Shown: positions 20,695-29,639, numbered from the stretch's first letter. The stretch: DNA of 64,000 nt from Hymenobacter volaticus (GCF_022921055.1 NZ_CP095061.1:4007501-4071500); one strand, 5' to 3'. Notes: generated by a model from the letters alone, not told the origin. Translations and numbers: made by a program.

Positions 20695-21417
20695 ATGTCA
20701 GATAAATCAAATTCTTTGAAATTGATTGCAGAAGTATTGCAAGCATTTGGATTAGACGAAAACGGAGATAAAATTAGAAAGCTGAGAAATACAAAAGGAG
20801 AAGTAGAAAGTAATGATATAATCTTTGGGTACTTAGACAATATAGACAAAGGCTTTTTTGTTGACAATGAATCTAAAAAGCAGCAAGCGCTTGTTTATAT
20901 AAGCATTCCACAACACTTTATTCAGAATGAACATTTAGAGAACATCTTGGAGAGTGCAAGCTCCTTTATGAGCGTTTGTGGGTTCGATTATAAGTCGGAA
21001 GAAGAACCTGTTTGGGGCTCTTTTATCCAAAGCTTAATTTTCTGGACAAAAAAGCCAAAGACGCAACAAGAGGTCCAAGAAATATATAACAAAGGTAAAG
21101 CTGCACTAGAAGCAACATATTTAGGAAAACCAGTAGCAGAGTCAACTGCACAATTATCAAGCGCCGCAGCGCAGCTAATAGCAGCTTGTCATAATGTTGA
21201 TGAAATAGTTTTACGAACCGGAGCCTTAATTCTTGTAAAAGCTGTTATAGATGGCAGAACTATTATGAGTGTTGAGACTATTTCACCTCAATTGATGGCT
21301 CACTTAGATATGAATCCAGGTTTACTTAGAGATCCACGTCTAGTATATCATTTTCTAGATAATCTTCCAGCAGCATTAAAGTCAGGGTCTAGTTCAGAAT
21401 TAACATTTGGTGGATAG
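20695..21417 (+). CDS. AT-rich orphan gene of unknown function
   Basis: I do not recognise this 240-residue protein. It is soluble, with no signal peptide or membrane helix. The first third is helical and charged, the middle contains a GFFVDNESKKQQALVYISIP strand-rich segment and a tryptophan-containing WGSFIQSLIFWTKK, and the last third has an alanine-rich SSAAAQLIAACHNVDEIVLRTGAL. Codon use is markedly AT-rich compared with the mutase gene 30 bp upstream, which suggests horizontal acquisition. It is followed closely by a possible immunity-like gene, and the two may form a unit. Confidence 0.6.
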   Translation: MSDKSNSLKLIAEVLQAFGLDENGDKIRKLRNTKGEVESNDIIFGYLDNIDKGFFVDNESKKQQALVYISIPQHFIQNEHLENILESASSFMSVCGFDYKSEEEPVWGSFIQSLIFWTKKPKTQQEVQEIYNKGKAALEATYLGKPVAESTAQLSSAAAQLIAACHNVDEIVLRTGALILVKAVIDGRTIMSVETISPQLMAHLDMNPGLLRDPRLVYHFLDNLPAALKSGSSSELTFGG

Positions 21418-21433
21418 CATTAAAAATCACAAA

Positions 21434-21868
21434 ATGCGCATCGACGGAATAGACCAAGAAGACGCCGATATTGACTGGTTTGCTACAGACAGCAGCGGGT
21501 ATATCCTGCACGTAGCGTCCGGCGGCGGGATACTGCCTGAATCGGTGGCGGCTTCGCAGGAGGTGCTGCTGGAACTGCACCAGTATTTCCTGACGCTGCC
21601 GGAACTTGAGGTGGCGGAGGTAGTGAATGGCACAGAAGAAGCAAGCAGCTACCAAAGCTTTGCCCGCTACGCCCGGCGCGGGCTGTTCTCATTCGAGAAA
21701 ACCCGCCTGCACGAGCGCGCCGATACGCGCTACCACTTGGTAGCCCGGCCGCTTCGGCCGCTGCTAGTGGCGGAGCTGCCGAAAAACATAGCCCAACTAC
21801 TAAGCCGGACCCTACTCCCAGGCACCGTGTCTGAACAGACTACTCTAGATAGTGCCACCATCTTATAA
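21434..21868 (+). CDS. Hypothetical protein, possibly immunity-like
   Basis: A 144-residue soluble protein starting at the ATG in MRIDGIDQEDADIDWFATDSSG; an in-frame TTG at 21407 would overlap the previous gene. The pattern of an IDWFATDSSGYILHVASGGG start followed by LPESVAASQEVLLELHQYF recalls small proteins found beside polymorphic toxins in Bacteroidota, where DWF-D-G-I-H-A/T-GG-P-SV is recurrent. That link is recalled from pattern only and is not proven. GC content returns to the genome norm within this gene, unlike the AT-rich gene before it. A terminator-like hairpin follows. Confidence 0.5.
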   Translation: MRIDGIDQEDADIDWFATDSSGYILHVASGGGILPESVAASQEVLLELHQYFLTLPELEVAEVVNGTEEASSYQSFARYARRGLFSFEKTRLHERADTRYHLVARPLRPLLVAELPKNIAQLLSRTLLPGTVSEQTTLDSATIL

Positions 21869-21871
21869 CCT

Positions 21872-21907
21872 GGAAGCCGGCTCACTGTAAGACGCGGGCC
21901 GGCTTCC
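21872..21907 (+). terminator. Hairpin after the possible immunity-like gene
   Basis: GGAAGCCGGC at 21872-21881 pairs with GCCGGCTTCC at 21898-21907, a perfect 10-bp stem. The following GGGTTTGTTG is only mildly T-rich. Confidence 0.6.
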
Positions 21908-22055
21908 GGGTTTGTTGACTACTATACAAATCACACCAGCAGTAGCGCGAAACAGCTGGCTTATGTAGATTGTAATACTGACTGGAATATAATATTGTAG
22001 CATGCTCTGTTTCGCGAGGAGCCGTTGATTTATACCTGAATTTCTATAAGAAGTG

Positions 22056-23090
22056 CTAACTCTGTGGCAGCCTGCGAACAGGTTTTTTTACAGCAGATTT
22101 AAAATTAAGCCGATTGCGTTTCGTAATATAATTTGGCCATTGACCAGAGGGTAATATAGCCTCATTTTTAGGCTTGTATATCTTTATGTAATCAATAAGC
22201 AATGGATCATTAGGTGACTGGCATTCCTTCGGCTGGCAATAATTATTGGAACCAGTAACACCAGGAGCAGCGCAACTCCACATGTAATGGGCGCTTAATA
22301 CTAAATTTAACCCTCCCTTTACATTTCTATTATCTGTCCTAACTTCATAGCCATCAACAAACCAACTAATTGTAGTTGGTGTCCAAGCTAATTGATAAAT
22401 ATGGTACTCATCCGCCGGATTTTTTTTCCATCTGTAATGAGTGCTAGAATTTGGCTGAATAGTAGAGAAATACTTTCTATCCCCTTGACCATTATTTGAG
22501 TCTTGAATGAAATATGTCTCAAAAACATCTATCTCACGGCCGTAGCCCCACACCCAGAAAGCGGCTTGCAATCCATCTTGTCGAGGCAGTTTGCATTTAA
22601 TTTCATATACGCCATACCCTACACTATCATTAAGCTCAAGTAAACCACTTGTCTTATTAAATTTTATTTCAGAAGCAGGAACAATAGGGTTTTTGTAATA
22701 TGTATAATTCAAAGCCAAGACCTTGTCCTCAGCTTCACTTCGGTCATGCAATAACGATATATCGTCTTCTGAATAACAATAAGCTTGAAAGGGACTTACG
22801 TTTTTACAAATTGAGTCATATAGAGTGCCAACTGGCCAATTCCAAGTATACTTTATAAAAGCAGGCGACATTTCGCTGCCATTATTATACACAGTTTGGT
22901 AATTATGACCGCTATGCCATTTAGAATCTGGAGCGTGTAATAACCTATTAACATCTTCGTATTTAAAATCATCGAATAAAACTAATTTGTACGCTGAAGT
23001 AGGAGCATCTAAATTACTAAGCATACGTTGCCCTTGAGTCACACTAATAAATAGTAATAGATAAACAAAAAGCGCGAGGAATTTCTTCAT
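22056..23090 (-). CDS. Secreted glycoside hydrolase family 16 protein
   Basis: A 344-residue exported enzyme with a signal peptide (MKKFLALFVYLLLFISVTQG). GH16 enzymes cut beta-1,3/1,4-glucans or marine galactans. The catalytic signature ExDxxE is seen as REIDVFETY near residues 187-192, preceded by GLQAAFWVWGYG and followed by YHIYQLAWTPTTISWFVDGYEV, the usual core strands. Two extra segments with paired cysteines (NYCQPKECQSP) near the C-terminus are unusual. The gene is AT-rich like the orphan gene 1.4 kb away, so foreign origin is possible. Exact substrate is not readable. No carbohydrate-binding or T9SS sorting domain is visible. Confidence 0.88.
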   Translation of the reverse strand: MKKFLALFVYLLLFISVTQGQRMLSNLDAPTSAYKLVLFDDFKYEDVNRLLHAPDSKWHSGHNYQTVYNNGSEMSPAFIKYTWNWPVGTLYDSICKNVSPFQAYCYSEDDISLLHDRSEAEDKVLALNYTYYKNPIVPASEIKFNKTSGLLELNDSVGYGVYEIKCKLPRQDGLQAAFWVWGYGREIDVFETYFIQDSNNGQGDRKYFSTIQPNSSTHYRWKKNPADEYHIYQLAWTPTTISWFVDGYEVRTDNRNVKGGLNLVLSAHYMWSCAAPGVTGSNNYCQPKECQSPNDPLLIDYIKIYKPKNEAILPSGQWPNYITKRNRLNFKSAVKKPVRRLPQS

Positions 23091-23476
23091 ATAGTGTAGC
23101 GTTCATTTGGCAATACAAATAGAGTGTTTTAAACGCGTTACTTGCTACGGTTGACGACAAATACTATAGGACACGGCGTATTTTTATATAAATTATTGGT
23201 ATTCCACAAATAGGAGTTTATCTCACTATCTGATCACTCTTATACTATAATCATAAAGCAGTGATATCGATCCTATTAGTGCAACTTTTCGTAACCAACA
23301 GTTGATGCGTGGAAAAGTGGTGTCCGGCATTTGACGTTCTGGATTATTTTGGCTGTCCTTCACGTTCGTGTAGCGAAATGACGCTTGCTATGCCTCACTC
23401 ATCACACCAAATGCCGTGACACAGCTGCAGTGACAAGCAGCTCTTATTTGAAAACTGCATTTTATAGGGCACTAGC
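23091..23476. other. 386-bp intergenic region without recognised features
   Basis: It lies upstream of the GH16 gene and downstream of the adenylate cyclase gene. The part next to GH16 is AT-rich and should hold its promoter, but no confident -33/-7 pair was found. No coding frame is evident. Confidence 0.5.
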
Positions 23477-24604
23477 CTAGTTTCCAGCGGGCCAGCTGCT
23501 TTCCACTATTTCCGCTTGAATTGGCCGGAAAGAGACCTGCTCCTGCACATCAACCAATTCGGTGGCGCCGGCTTTGCCTCGCAGTTGGTGGCTGCCGAGT
23601 AATGTGAAATGGTATTCCGGCTGCGATCCTATCTGCTGGTAGAGGCTGGCCGAAATCAGGAACTTGCTACCCAGCGCATTGCACTGCGCCTGAATGCGAG
23701 CCGTGGTGTTGAGCACGTCGCCGTGGTAGACCAGCTCGCGGTGCGCCGTGCCAACTAGCACCGTAGTGACGCGCCCGCCGTGGGCGCCGGCCTTGAACTC
23801 GGGCACCACTCCGTATTTGCGCATGTAGTGGCCGCGGCGCTCTTCAATGCGGTGCTGCATCTTGAAAAAGCAGTGCAGGCAGTTCGCATGTGCCAGCCCC
23901 AGCTTGGAAGGCCAGGTCACCACTACTTCGTCGCCTACGTATTGGTACACCTCGCCCCGAGTAGCCTCAATAGCCACGCTAACATCGGAAAAGAAGTCGC
24001 GCACTAAGCGGCTATATTGGTCATTGCCGAGGGTTTCAGCCAGGCGGGTCGAGCCTTTCAAGTCTACGAACAGGAAGATACGGTCTTCGGTCACGGGCTG
24101 CTGATAGTGGCCCGCCAGCAGCTGCACGAGGCGGCGCCGGTCCATGCGCAACAGCAGCTGGCGCAACAGCGTCGTCACGAAACCCCCAAACAAGTAAATC
24201 ATGAACACTCGCAGCATGTTCTGCACTGGGCCGGGAGTCTTGCCCGTGGGTGGTATCCAGAGCTGCGGCAAATCGAGCAGGTGAGCCACCCACATAATAG
24301 CCCCGTAGAGCACACTCAGCAACAGCAAATGAGCTAAGCCTTGCAGCAGCGTAGCCAGGTGCAGCTTCAGGCGCTGCACTAGGGCCGGAAACACCACAAC
24401 CTCCAACACGCCCAGGATCAGCCCAATTGGGAAGCCTACCAGCGCCAGAAGTAACAGTGCCTGCCGGGGCACCCACAGCAGCAGAGCCATGGCTTCGAGT
24501 ACCCCAACAAACACCACCCCAATACTACCAACTGTTTGGAAGACATGGCGTCGCGTGGCCCAAAAACGAGCCCTACGCGCGGCATAAGCACTGGCAGTAG
24601 ACAT
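23477..24604 (-). CDS. Membrane-bound adenylate/guanylate cyclase (class III)
   Basis: A 375-residue protein with an N-terminal membrane region of about four helices (residues 25-145) and a C-terminal class III nucleotide cyclase domain (about 172-345). The metal-binding aspartates are in FLFVDLKGSTRLAETLG near 177 and in YQYVGDEVVVTW near 220; NTTARIQAQCNALG supplies the later transition-state region. It should make cAMP or cGMP on the cytoplasmic face. The base-specifying residues cannot be called by eye. The gene stands alone on the minus strand with no obvious partner. Confidence 0.88.
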   Translation of the reverse strand: MSTASAYAARRARFWATRRHVFQTVGSIGVVFVGVLEAMALLLWVPRQALLLLALVGFPIGLILGVLEVVVFPALVQRLKLHLATLLQGLAHLLLLSVLYGAIMWVAHLLDLPQLWIPPTGKTPGPVQNMLRVFMIYLFGGFVTTLLRQLLLRMDRRRLVQLLAGHYQQPVTEDRIFLFVDLKGSTRLAETLGNDQYSRLVRDFFSDVSVAIEATRGEVYQYVGDEVVVTWPSKLGLAHANCLHCFFKMQHRIEERRGHYMRKYGVVPEFKAGAHGGRVTTVLVGTAHRELVYHGDVLNTTARIQAQCNALGSKFLISASLYQQIGSQPEYHFTLLGSHQLRGKAGATELVDVQEQVSFRPIQAEIVESSWPAGN

Positions 24605-24710
24605 AGCGCACTAAGTTAACCTACAGCGGGACATCTGGCGCCGCTAGTTATTAAGACGAAATTATACCTTGAATACTTGGTATATCAATAAAGATAAATA
24701 TAAAAGCAAA

Positions 24711-24746
24711 CAACCCGCCTCATCCGGGCATGGACGAAGCGGGTTG
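24711..24746 (-). terminator. Terminator of the Spy-like gene
   Basis: CAACCCGC at 24711-24718 pairs with GCGGGTTG at 24739-24746; on the minus strand it is followed by TTTGCTTTTA. It ends the gene at 24768-25247. Confidence 0.7.
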
Positions 24747-24767
24747 CTACACTAAAAGAGAGAAAGC

Positions 24768-25247
24768 TTAGCTGCGGCGACCGAAGTCCCGACGGTCGTT
24801 GCCGCGCTGGTTGTTTTGGCGGTCGGCCATCTGGCGTTGGCGCTCCTGGCGCTTGGCTTCAAACTGAGCGTACTGCTTTTTCGACAACGCATCCTTAAGC
24901 TTCTTGTCGGTGCTTTCGTGGATGCGTTTGGCCTCGGCCCTGAGTTGGCTACGATCATTGCCGGAGCGGCTGCGCAGGGCTTGCATCTGCTGCTGTTGCT
25001 CCTGGAATATCTTCTCGACTTTCGACTTTTGCTTGCTGCTCAGGCCGAGTTCTTTGGCCATGGCATCGGTGCGGCGTTGCTGATGATGGGCACTACGCTC
25101 GCCTTTTCCTTGGCGGTGGTCTTTGTCATGGTCACGGTCCTGGCGCTGCTCTTGGCCGATGGCAGCTGTGGTAGTGGCGAAAGAGTTAGCACTGAAAGAG
25201 GTACCAAGGCTAAGGAGAAGGGCGAGGCTAAAAAGTTGCTTTTTCAT
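24768..25247 (-). CDS. Exported, highly charged Spy/LTXXQ-like protein
   Basis: A 159-residue periplasmic protein with a signal peptide (residues 1-25) and an Arg/Gln/Asp-rich mature part. The region from about 60 to 125 (AKELGLSSKQKSKVEKIFQEQ, then ALSKKQYAQFEAKRQER) has the paired helices with L-x-S-x-K-Q style found in Spy/CpxP-like chaperones and in DUF4890 proteins of Bacteroidota. A periplasmic holdase or metal-stress role is inferred from that resemblance. The charged tail RQNNQRGNDRRDFGRRS is low complexity. It stands alone, with its own terminator. Confidence 0.65.
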   Translation of the reverse strand: MKKQLFSLALLLSLGTSFSANSFATTTAAIGQEQRQDRDHDKDHRQGKGERSAHHQQRRTDAMAKELGLSSKQKSKVEKIFQEQQQQMQALRSRSGNDRSQLRAEAKRIHESTDKKLKDALSKKQYAQFEAKRQERQRQMADRQNNQRGNDRRDFGRRS

Positions 25248-25487
25248 GGTAGAGTGAATTTGAAGTCTATTTGGAAAGGGGTGCAGAACGTTGCGTTCTG
25301 AATCGCTTCATTCAAACCCAATGCCTGTTCGCGTCAACGCGGGCCACGTTCCACCAAAAGCTCAAAAGAATCGACCAATCGCCTCGTCCATTCGACCTTC
25401 TACTTTCAGGGTAGCAGCCGAAAGAGCCCTAGCCTTCTTAATACCCTATTGATCTGGCTCGCAATACTGGTCTACTTCAACAACCAA

Positions 25488-25526
25488 AACGCCCGCGCCA
25501 CTCTACTAGGAGCAGCCGCGGGCGTT
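25488..25526 (-). terminator. Terminator of the SDR gene
   Basis: AACGCCCGCG at 25488-25497 and CGCGGGCGTT at 25517-25526 form a 10-bp stem; on the minus strand it is followed by TTTGGTTGTTG. It ends the SDR reading frame whose stop is at 25547. Confidence 0.7.
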
Positions 25527-25546
25527 GCTTATTTCTAACTTCCAGC

Positions 25547-26724
25547 TTAAGGAACAATCGTAATGTTTGATACCGTAAGCGGGACTGTTTCGTGGTGAGT
25601 GGCTACAATGCCGTGGTCTTCGATGGAGGGTGTAGTGCTGCTTATAGGGCTAGCACTAGTACCAACGCTGTCAGTGGTTGTACTACTGTCGGTCCTTGTC
25701 GAGGTTGCCTTCACCTTATTGGTGTTGCGCTTGCCAAGCAGCCACCAGGTGGCAGCGGCCGTTGCGGCAGCCATCAAGGTATTTTTCAGTACAGGATGGC
25801 TATTGGCACGCGTATAGAGGCTGGTTTTCATTACATAGCCCGGATGGTCGCCATGCGCGTGGCCGTCGTCGCCGGCATGGTGCAGGGCTCCTTGGGGGTT
25901 GCGGGGCTGCTCATCGCGCTTCTGCTCCTTCACCATCATGCTTTCGCTCATTCTGTCCATGACGCGCGGCAGATGCTTATTAAAAGAACTCATCATTTTT
26001 CCACCCCCACCAATGTAGATGTCGCGCTCGGGTGCACGGCGGCGTACAGAATGGCGTTGGCTACTTCTTCGGGCTCGTAGACAGGCGGCGGCAGCTTAGG
26101 CTCCTTGTCCATGTAGTTGCGGGCATGCTGCGGGAAAGGCGTGTTGATGGCCGCTGGCTTGATCAGGGTTACCGAAATAGGGGCGCCCTCTTCCTCAAGC
26201 TCTAAGCGCAAGGCATCAGTAAAGCCTTTGATGGCGTGCTTGCTAGCGCAGTACATGCCTTGCAGCGGAAACGCCACATCCGAAGCTACGCTGCCCACAT
26301 TGATGATGGCACCGCCGCGCTGCTTGAGGTGACGGGCAGCCGCCAAGGAGCCGTAGGTCAGGCCCCAAAAGTTGGTTTCGAAAAGGCGGCGGTTGTCTTC
26401 GTCGCTTACCTCTTCGAGGCGGCCCCAAATAGAAATACCTGCGTCGTTGACCCAGGTATCGAAGCCCCCGAAGTGCTGGATAGCCGTTTCGGCAACCCGG
26501 TCAATGTCTTCGCGGTTGGCTACGTCGGCGGCTACAGCCACTACGCGTGCCCCTTGTTCCTGGAGCTGCTGTTCGATGTTGCGTAGCTCGGATTCATTAC
26601 GAGCTACCAGCACGAGTTGTGCGCCTTTTTTAGCGGCCATCTGGGCCGTTGCCAGGCCGATGCCGCTACTGGCGCCGGTGATGACAATGGTTTGTTGCTT
26701 TAAGGGCTTGAGGTTGGGCGTCAT
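25547..26724 (-). pseudogene. SDR family oxidoreductase with C-terminal extension, broken by one-base frameshift
   Basis: Read as one gene it encodes a 392-residue short-chain dehydrogenase. The N-terminal 232 residues (frame 25993-26724) contain the cofactor motif TGASSGIG at 16-23, the NDAG segment, serine in NVGSVASD and the catalytic YCASKHA. The frame then runs off into a short wrong tail and stops at 25993. In the next frame the expected continuation (DIYIGGGGKMMSSF...) runs through to 25547, including the GDHPGYVMKTSLYTRA segment typical of this SDR subfamily and one C-terminal hydrophobic helix. The break is a GGG at 26030-26032 where four G are expected. The second frame overlaps the first by 4 bp (ATGA), which could be mistaken for a separate gene. 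Substrate unknown. Confidence 0.85.
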
Positions 26725-27145
26725 TCTTTTGATTGTTTACCTAGTGAAACCACACATTTCGTTCATAGCCCCGCTTTTGCGCTAGTCTAATAGCACAGAA
26801 GCGAGGTTGTTGTGCTACTGTTGCCAGTAGCTAGTGACGAATAGGTCATACGCAGGCCTAACAGCCAGGATATAGACCAGCTAGCCGTAATAGCTGATCT
26901 ACAGGCACTTGCTGCACGCCCCAGTCAATTGCCATTGTTGCTGACGCTTTGGTTTCGCTTCGGCTTGGCGCGCTACTACGGTGGACTTTCTGCTGCATGA
27001 AAGGGGCCCGCATTCAGCCTAGTAGCCTAAGCTAGCCTTACTTCAACTGAGCATTTAACTGCAACCTTTAGGCCTTTAGCCAACTACAGGTGTTTGGAAA
27101 GTGCATGCTGAATTTCTCTGTAGACTTTCATATAAAATTCGCTCT
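26725..27145. other. 421-bp divergent intergenic region
   Basis: It lies between the SDR gene and the HAD gene, both transcribed away from it, so it should carry two promoters. A 7-bp inverted repeat (TAGCACA/TGTGCTA) lies at 26791-26817. No coding frame or confident promoter was seen. Confidence 0.5.
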
Positions 27146-27940
27146 ATGCCGCCACAGCCAGAATCGTCGTTGCATTTCGTTCGTCCCACTGTTGTTCTTC
27201 TCGACTTAGACGATACCCTTTTCGATCATGCTAATACGGCGCGGGCAACGTTAACTGTCTCCACGGCGGGAATACCCGAGTTTCAGGGGGTAGATTTGGA
27301 AGCGTTATATCAGCAGTACAGTGAGATACTGGAGGAAATGCACCCACAGGTATTGGCTGGCCGCTATTCGTATGAAGAAGCGCGTCGTCTGCGTTTTCAG
27401 CGGTTGCTCGCGCCGTATGGATTAGGTACAACTGATGCGGAAGCCGAGCAGTTTGCGCACCGGCACTACGGCTACTACCAGCGCCTGCGCCGGGCTGTAC
27501 CAGGGGCTTTACCCTTGCTGAAAGCCCTAAAGCCCCACCACCGAATTGGGATAGTCACCAACAACCGTACTTCCGAGCAAAAGGAAAAATTGGTGCAACT
27601 GGGCATGGCCCATTTGGTGGATGCCCTGATTACATCGGAAGATGTAGGCGTGACAAAGCCTAATCCTCGCATTTACCAAGTAGCCCTAGAGTGCCTGCAC
27701 TGCAGCCCTGCTGAGGCCGTGATGGTCGGCGACAATTGGCTGGCTGATGTAGTGGGGGCCTTGGAGGCAGGTATTCGGCCCGTGTGGCTGAACCGTTTCG
27801 GCGGTACCCGCGCCCTTACCCATGTGGATGAAATAACCAGTCTGGAGCCCTTGGCCGAGGTCTTGTTGAAAATCACGGGACCGGTGTCCTTACCAGCCGG
27901 GGAAAATGCCGCCTCGCCAACAAAGAACAACTTTCAGTGA
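27146..27940 (+). CDS. HAD-IA family hydrolase, YjjG-like nucleotidase
   Basis: A 264-residue soluble HAD phosphatase. Motif I is LLDLDDTLFDH near residue 22, with the nucleophile and acid aspartates. Motif II is GIVTNNRT near 133, motif III lysine is in VTKPNPRIYQ near 172, and motif IV is VMVGDNWLADVVGA near 195. The cap inserted after motif I is helical, as in subclass IA. The overall pattern resembles YjjG-type pyrimidine nucleotidases, but substrate is inferred. The ATG at 27146 is chosen over an upstream GTG at 27101. The gene is followed at 92 bp by a short gene on the same strand. Confidence 0.85.
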   Translation: MPPQPESSLHFVRPTVVLLDLDDTLFDHANTARATLTVSTAGIPEFQGVDLEALYQQYSEILEEMHPQVLAGRYSYEEARRLRFQRLLAPYGLGTTDAEAEQFAHRHYGYYQRLRRAVPGALPLLKALKPHHRIGIVTNNRTSEQKEKLVQLGMAHLVDALITSEDVGVTKPNPRIYQVALECLHCSPAEAVMVGDNWLADVVGALEAGIRPVWLNRFGGTRALTHVDEITSLEPLAEVLLKITGPVSLPAGENAASPTKNNFQ

Positions 27941-28031
27941 AAGTTGGGCCCATGCATCAGCCCTGCAAAAAGGCAGCGCCACATTTGCTTGTCTTGCGTA
28001 TCCTACAGTGTCCTTTCTACTACATATCCTC

Positions 28032-28319
28032 ATGACTAGAGACACCTTTTCCATTGGCCCCTCGGGCGTATACACCCAAATAAAGCAAGACGGGCAATTC
28101 GTAACGGTTGTGAAACTGCAAGACGGCCTGCCAAATGCTACGCCAGAGCTACGACAGCAACTCATGCAACAGCTGAATCTGACGCCCGACGACTTACTGC
28201 TCGTGCTGCGCTCGGATGGCAGCGAACCAGACCAAGGCACGGCCCAAGACTTGTACGACCAATACCTCTCCACGAATACGGCCGCCGTAGCCGATGTAAC
28301 ATGGCAATCTATTCCTTAG
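28032..28319 (+). CDS. Small hypothetical protein
   Basis: A 95-residue acidic protein from an ATG that begins MTRDTFSIGPSGVYTQIK. It is soluble, with a predicted strand-helix layout and a mid-section LRQQLMQQLNLTPDDLLLVLRSDG. I do not recognise the family. An upstream in-frame extension would overlap the HAD gene and adds no coding sense. It may be co-transcribed with the HAD gene; a perfect hairpin lies 29 bp after its stop. Confidence 0.6.
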   Translation: MTRDTFSIGPSGVYTQIKQDGQFVTVVKLQDGLPNATPELRQQLMQQLNLTPDDLLLVLRSDGSEPDQGTAQDLYDQYLSTNTAAVADVTWQSIP

Positions 28320-28347
28320 GCTTTACCCTTATACAACGCATAAACAA

Positions 28348-28376
28348 CAAGGGCCTAGCAGATTGCTAGGCCCTTG
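28348..28376 (+). terminator. Terminator-like hairpin, perfect 13-bp stem
   Basis: Bases 28348-28360 and 28364-28376 pair perfectly with a 3-base loop, just after the small hypothetical gene. No T run follows. Confidence 0.6.
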
Positions 28377-28456
28377 CCGAAGTTGATAGGCTACATTAGG
28401 TGTATCGGTGCTTACACCAAGGTCAACAGCTTAATACGCCTGCTTTATAAGACAGA

Positions 28457-28492
28457 AAACCCGCCGCCTCCACCATGTGAGACGACGGGTTT
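28457..28492 (-). terminator. Terminator of the DoxX gene
   Basis: AAACCCG at 28457-28463 pairs with CGGGTTT at 28486-28492, extended imperfectly inside. On the minus strand it is followed by TCTGTCTTATAAAG after a T-rich foot. Confidence 0.55.
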
Positions 28493-28528
28493 CTAGCTAA
28501 AGAAAAAAGGAATAGCGTATGCCGTGCT

Positions 28529-28935
28529 TTATGCTACCGCCGCAGTGCGGTTGCCGCGCAGCATCCGGTCGATACTCCAAACACCAGGGCCGTGTGCCCA
28601 GATGTAGAGAAACACAAAGCAGTACACTACGGCGGGCTCGCCCTGGTTGACGATAGGCAACAGACCATTGGGGGCGTGCGCCATAAAGTAAGCCACGGCC
28701 ATGGTACCACTGGCTATAAAGGCAGTAAAGCGCGTCAGCAAACCAATCGCAATCAATATGCCCCGACAAATTCAATGATACCGGCCACCCCTATCAGTGA
28801 GGCTAGCTCCATAGGCGGTTTGTCGCCGGGAACACCGAATAGCTTCTGGCTACCGTGCATGGCGAAAAGGACGCCTACCACAATGCGTAGCAAGGCGAAA
28901 GCATAGGGAGCGAAGCGAGCAACGGAGTCGTTCAT
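28529..28935 (-). pseudogene. DoxX family membrane protein, broken by one-base frameshift
   Basis: Read as one gene this is a 135-residue DoxX protein with four membrane helices, a quinone- or thiol-linked family of uncertain role. The first part (MNDSVARFAPYAFALLRIVVG...EFVG) is in the frame that stops at 28753; the rest (GILIAIGLLTRFTAF...HGPGVWSIDRML) continues in the adjacent frame to 28529. The break is CCCC at 28761-28764 on the plus strand where five C are expected. The segments FAMHGSQKLFG and YFMAHAPNG are typical of DoxX. No separate gene start is likely at the break. Confidence 0.85.
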
Positions 28936-28980
28936 AGCTGCAATTGAGTAAGCGTTTGCTTAGGATTAATACGAGCAGCG

Positions 28981-29469
28981 TTATTCCTGAGGCAGCAAGC
29001 CTAGGGCCACATCGTTGCCTTGCTGAATAGCTAAGTCGCGGGCTGTGAGACCCCGCACGTCGCGCAGGGACGCATCGGCGCCGGCTTGAAGCAATACAGG
29101 TACAATGTTGTGGCGGCCGAATAGAGTGGCAAACATGAGGGCTGTGCCTTCATTGCCGTTGCGGGCGTTGAGGTCAGCGCCGTGCTCGATGAGTAGCTGC
29201 GCAATTTCGGGGAAGCCTTTGAAGCTGACGCCCATCAGGGCGGTGTTGCCGCTGGCATCGTGCACGTTGGGGTTGGCGCCGGCTTCGAGCAACAGCCGGG
29301 TGGCTTCGAGGTGGCCGTCGTAGGCAGCAATAATAAGGGCGGTGAAGCCTTTACCATCCTGCGTGTTTACGTCGACGCCCTCAGCAAGCAATGCCTTCAG
29401 GGTGTCTACATTGCCTTTGCGGGCGGCGTCAAACAGCAGGTCTTCGGGACGAGAGGAAGTGAAATCCAT
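28981..29469 (-). CDS. Ankyrin repeat protein
   Basis: A 162-residue cytoplasmic protein made almost wholly of ankyrin repeats. At least four consecutive units are visible, each with the GxTALxxAxxxGHxxxxxLLxxGAxxN pattern, for example GFTALIIAAYDGHLEATRLL and GNTALMGVSFKGFPEIAQLL. Such proteins act as binding scaffolds, and no partner is adjacent. The ATG at 29469 starts MDFTSSRPEDLLFDAARKG; an upstream extension to 29553 is less likely as it lacks repeat character. It is 91 bp past the start of the DoxX gene on the same strand. Confidence 0.88.
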   Translation of the reverse strand: MDFTSSRPEDLLFDAARKGNVDTLKALLAEGVDVNTQDGKGFTALIIAAYDGHLEATRLLLEAGANPNVHDASGNTALMGVSFKGFPEIAQLLIEHGADLNARNGNEGTALMFATLFGRHNIVPVLLQAGADASLRDVRGLTARDLAIQQGNDVALGLLPQE

Positions 29470-29639
29470 GTACGAGCGGAAAAGGTTTCTATCAGTGATT
29501 GGCGAATAATACGGTAACCACTGAAAATTGATTAGTTCCCTGACCATTGCCAACTGCTTGTCAGAAAAAGCGGGGCGCAGCCAGACAAATCCAGCGTTTG
29601 CGCGTTTAGCACGTGGTTTATCACCTCACCTGTTTCCGC

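Noticed and set aside
23091..23476. Possible REP copy near the cyclase gene
   Set aside because: The sequence lacks the arm beginning GTCATGCTGAGCG and shows no inverted partner.
25547..26724. Programmed ribosomal frameshift in the SDR and the other seven genes
   Set aside because: Sites share no slippery heptamer or downstream structure, and all need one extra base; one explanation of missing bases covers them all.
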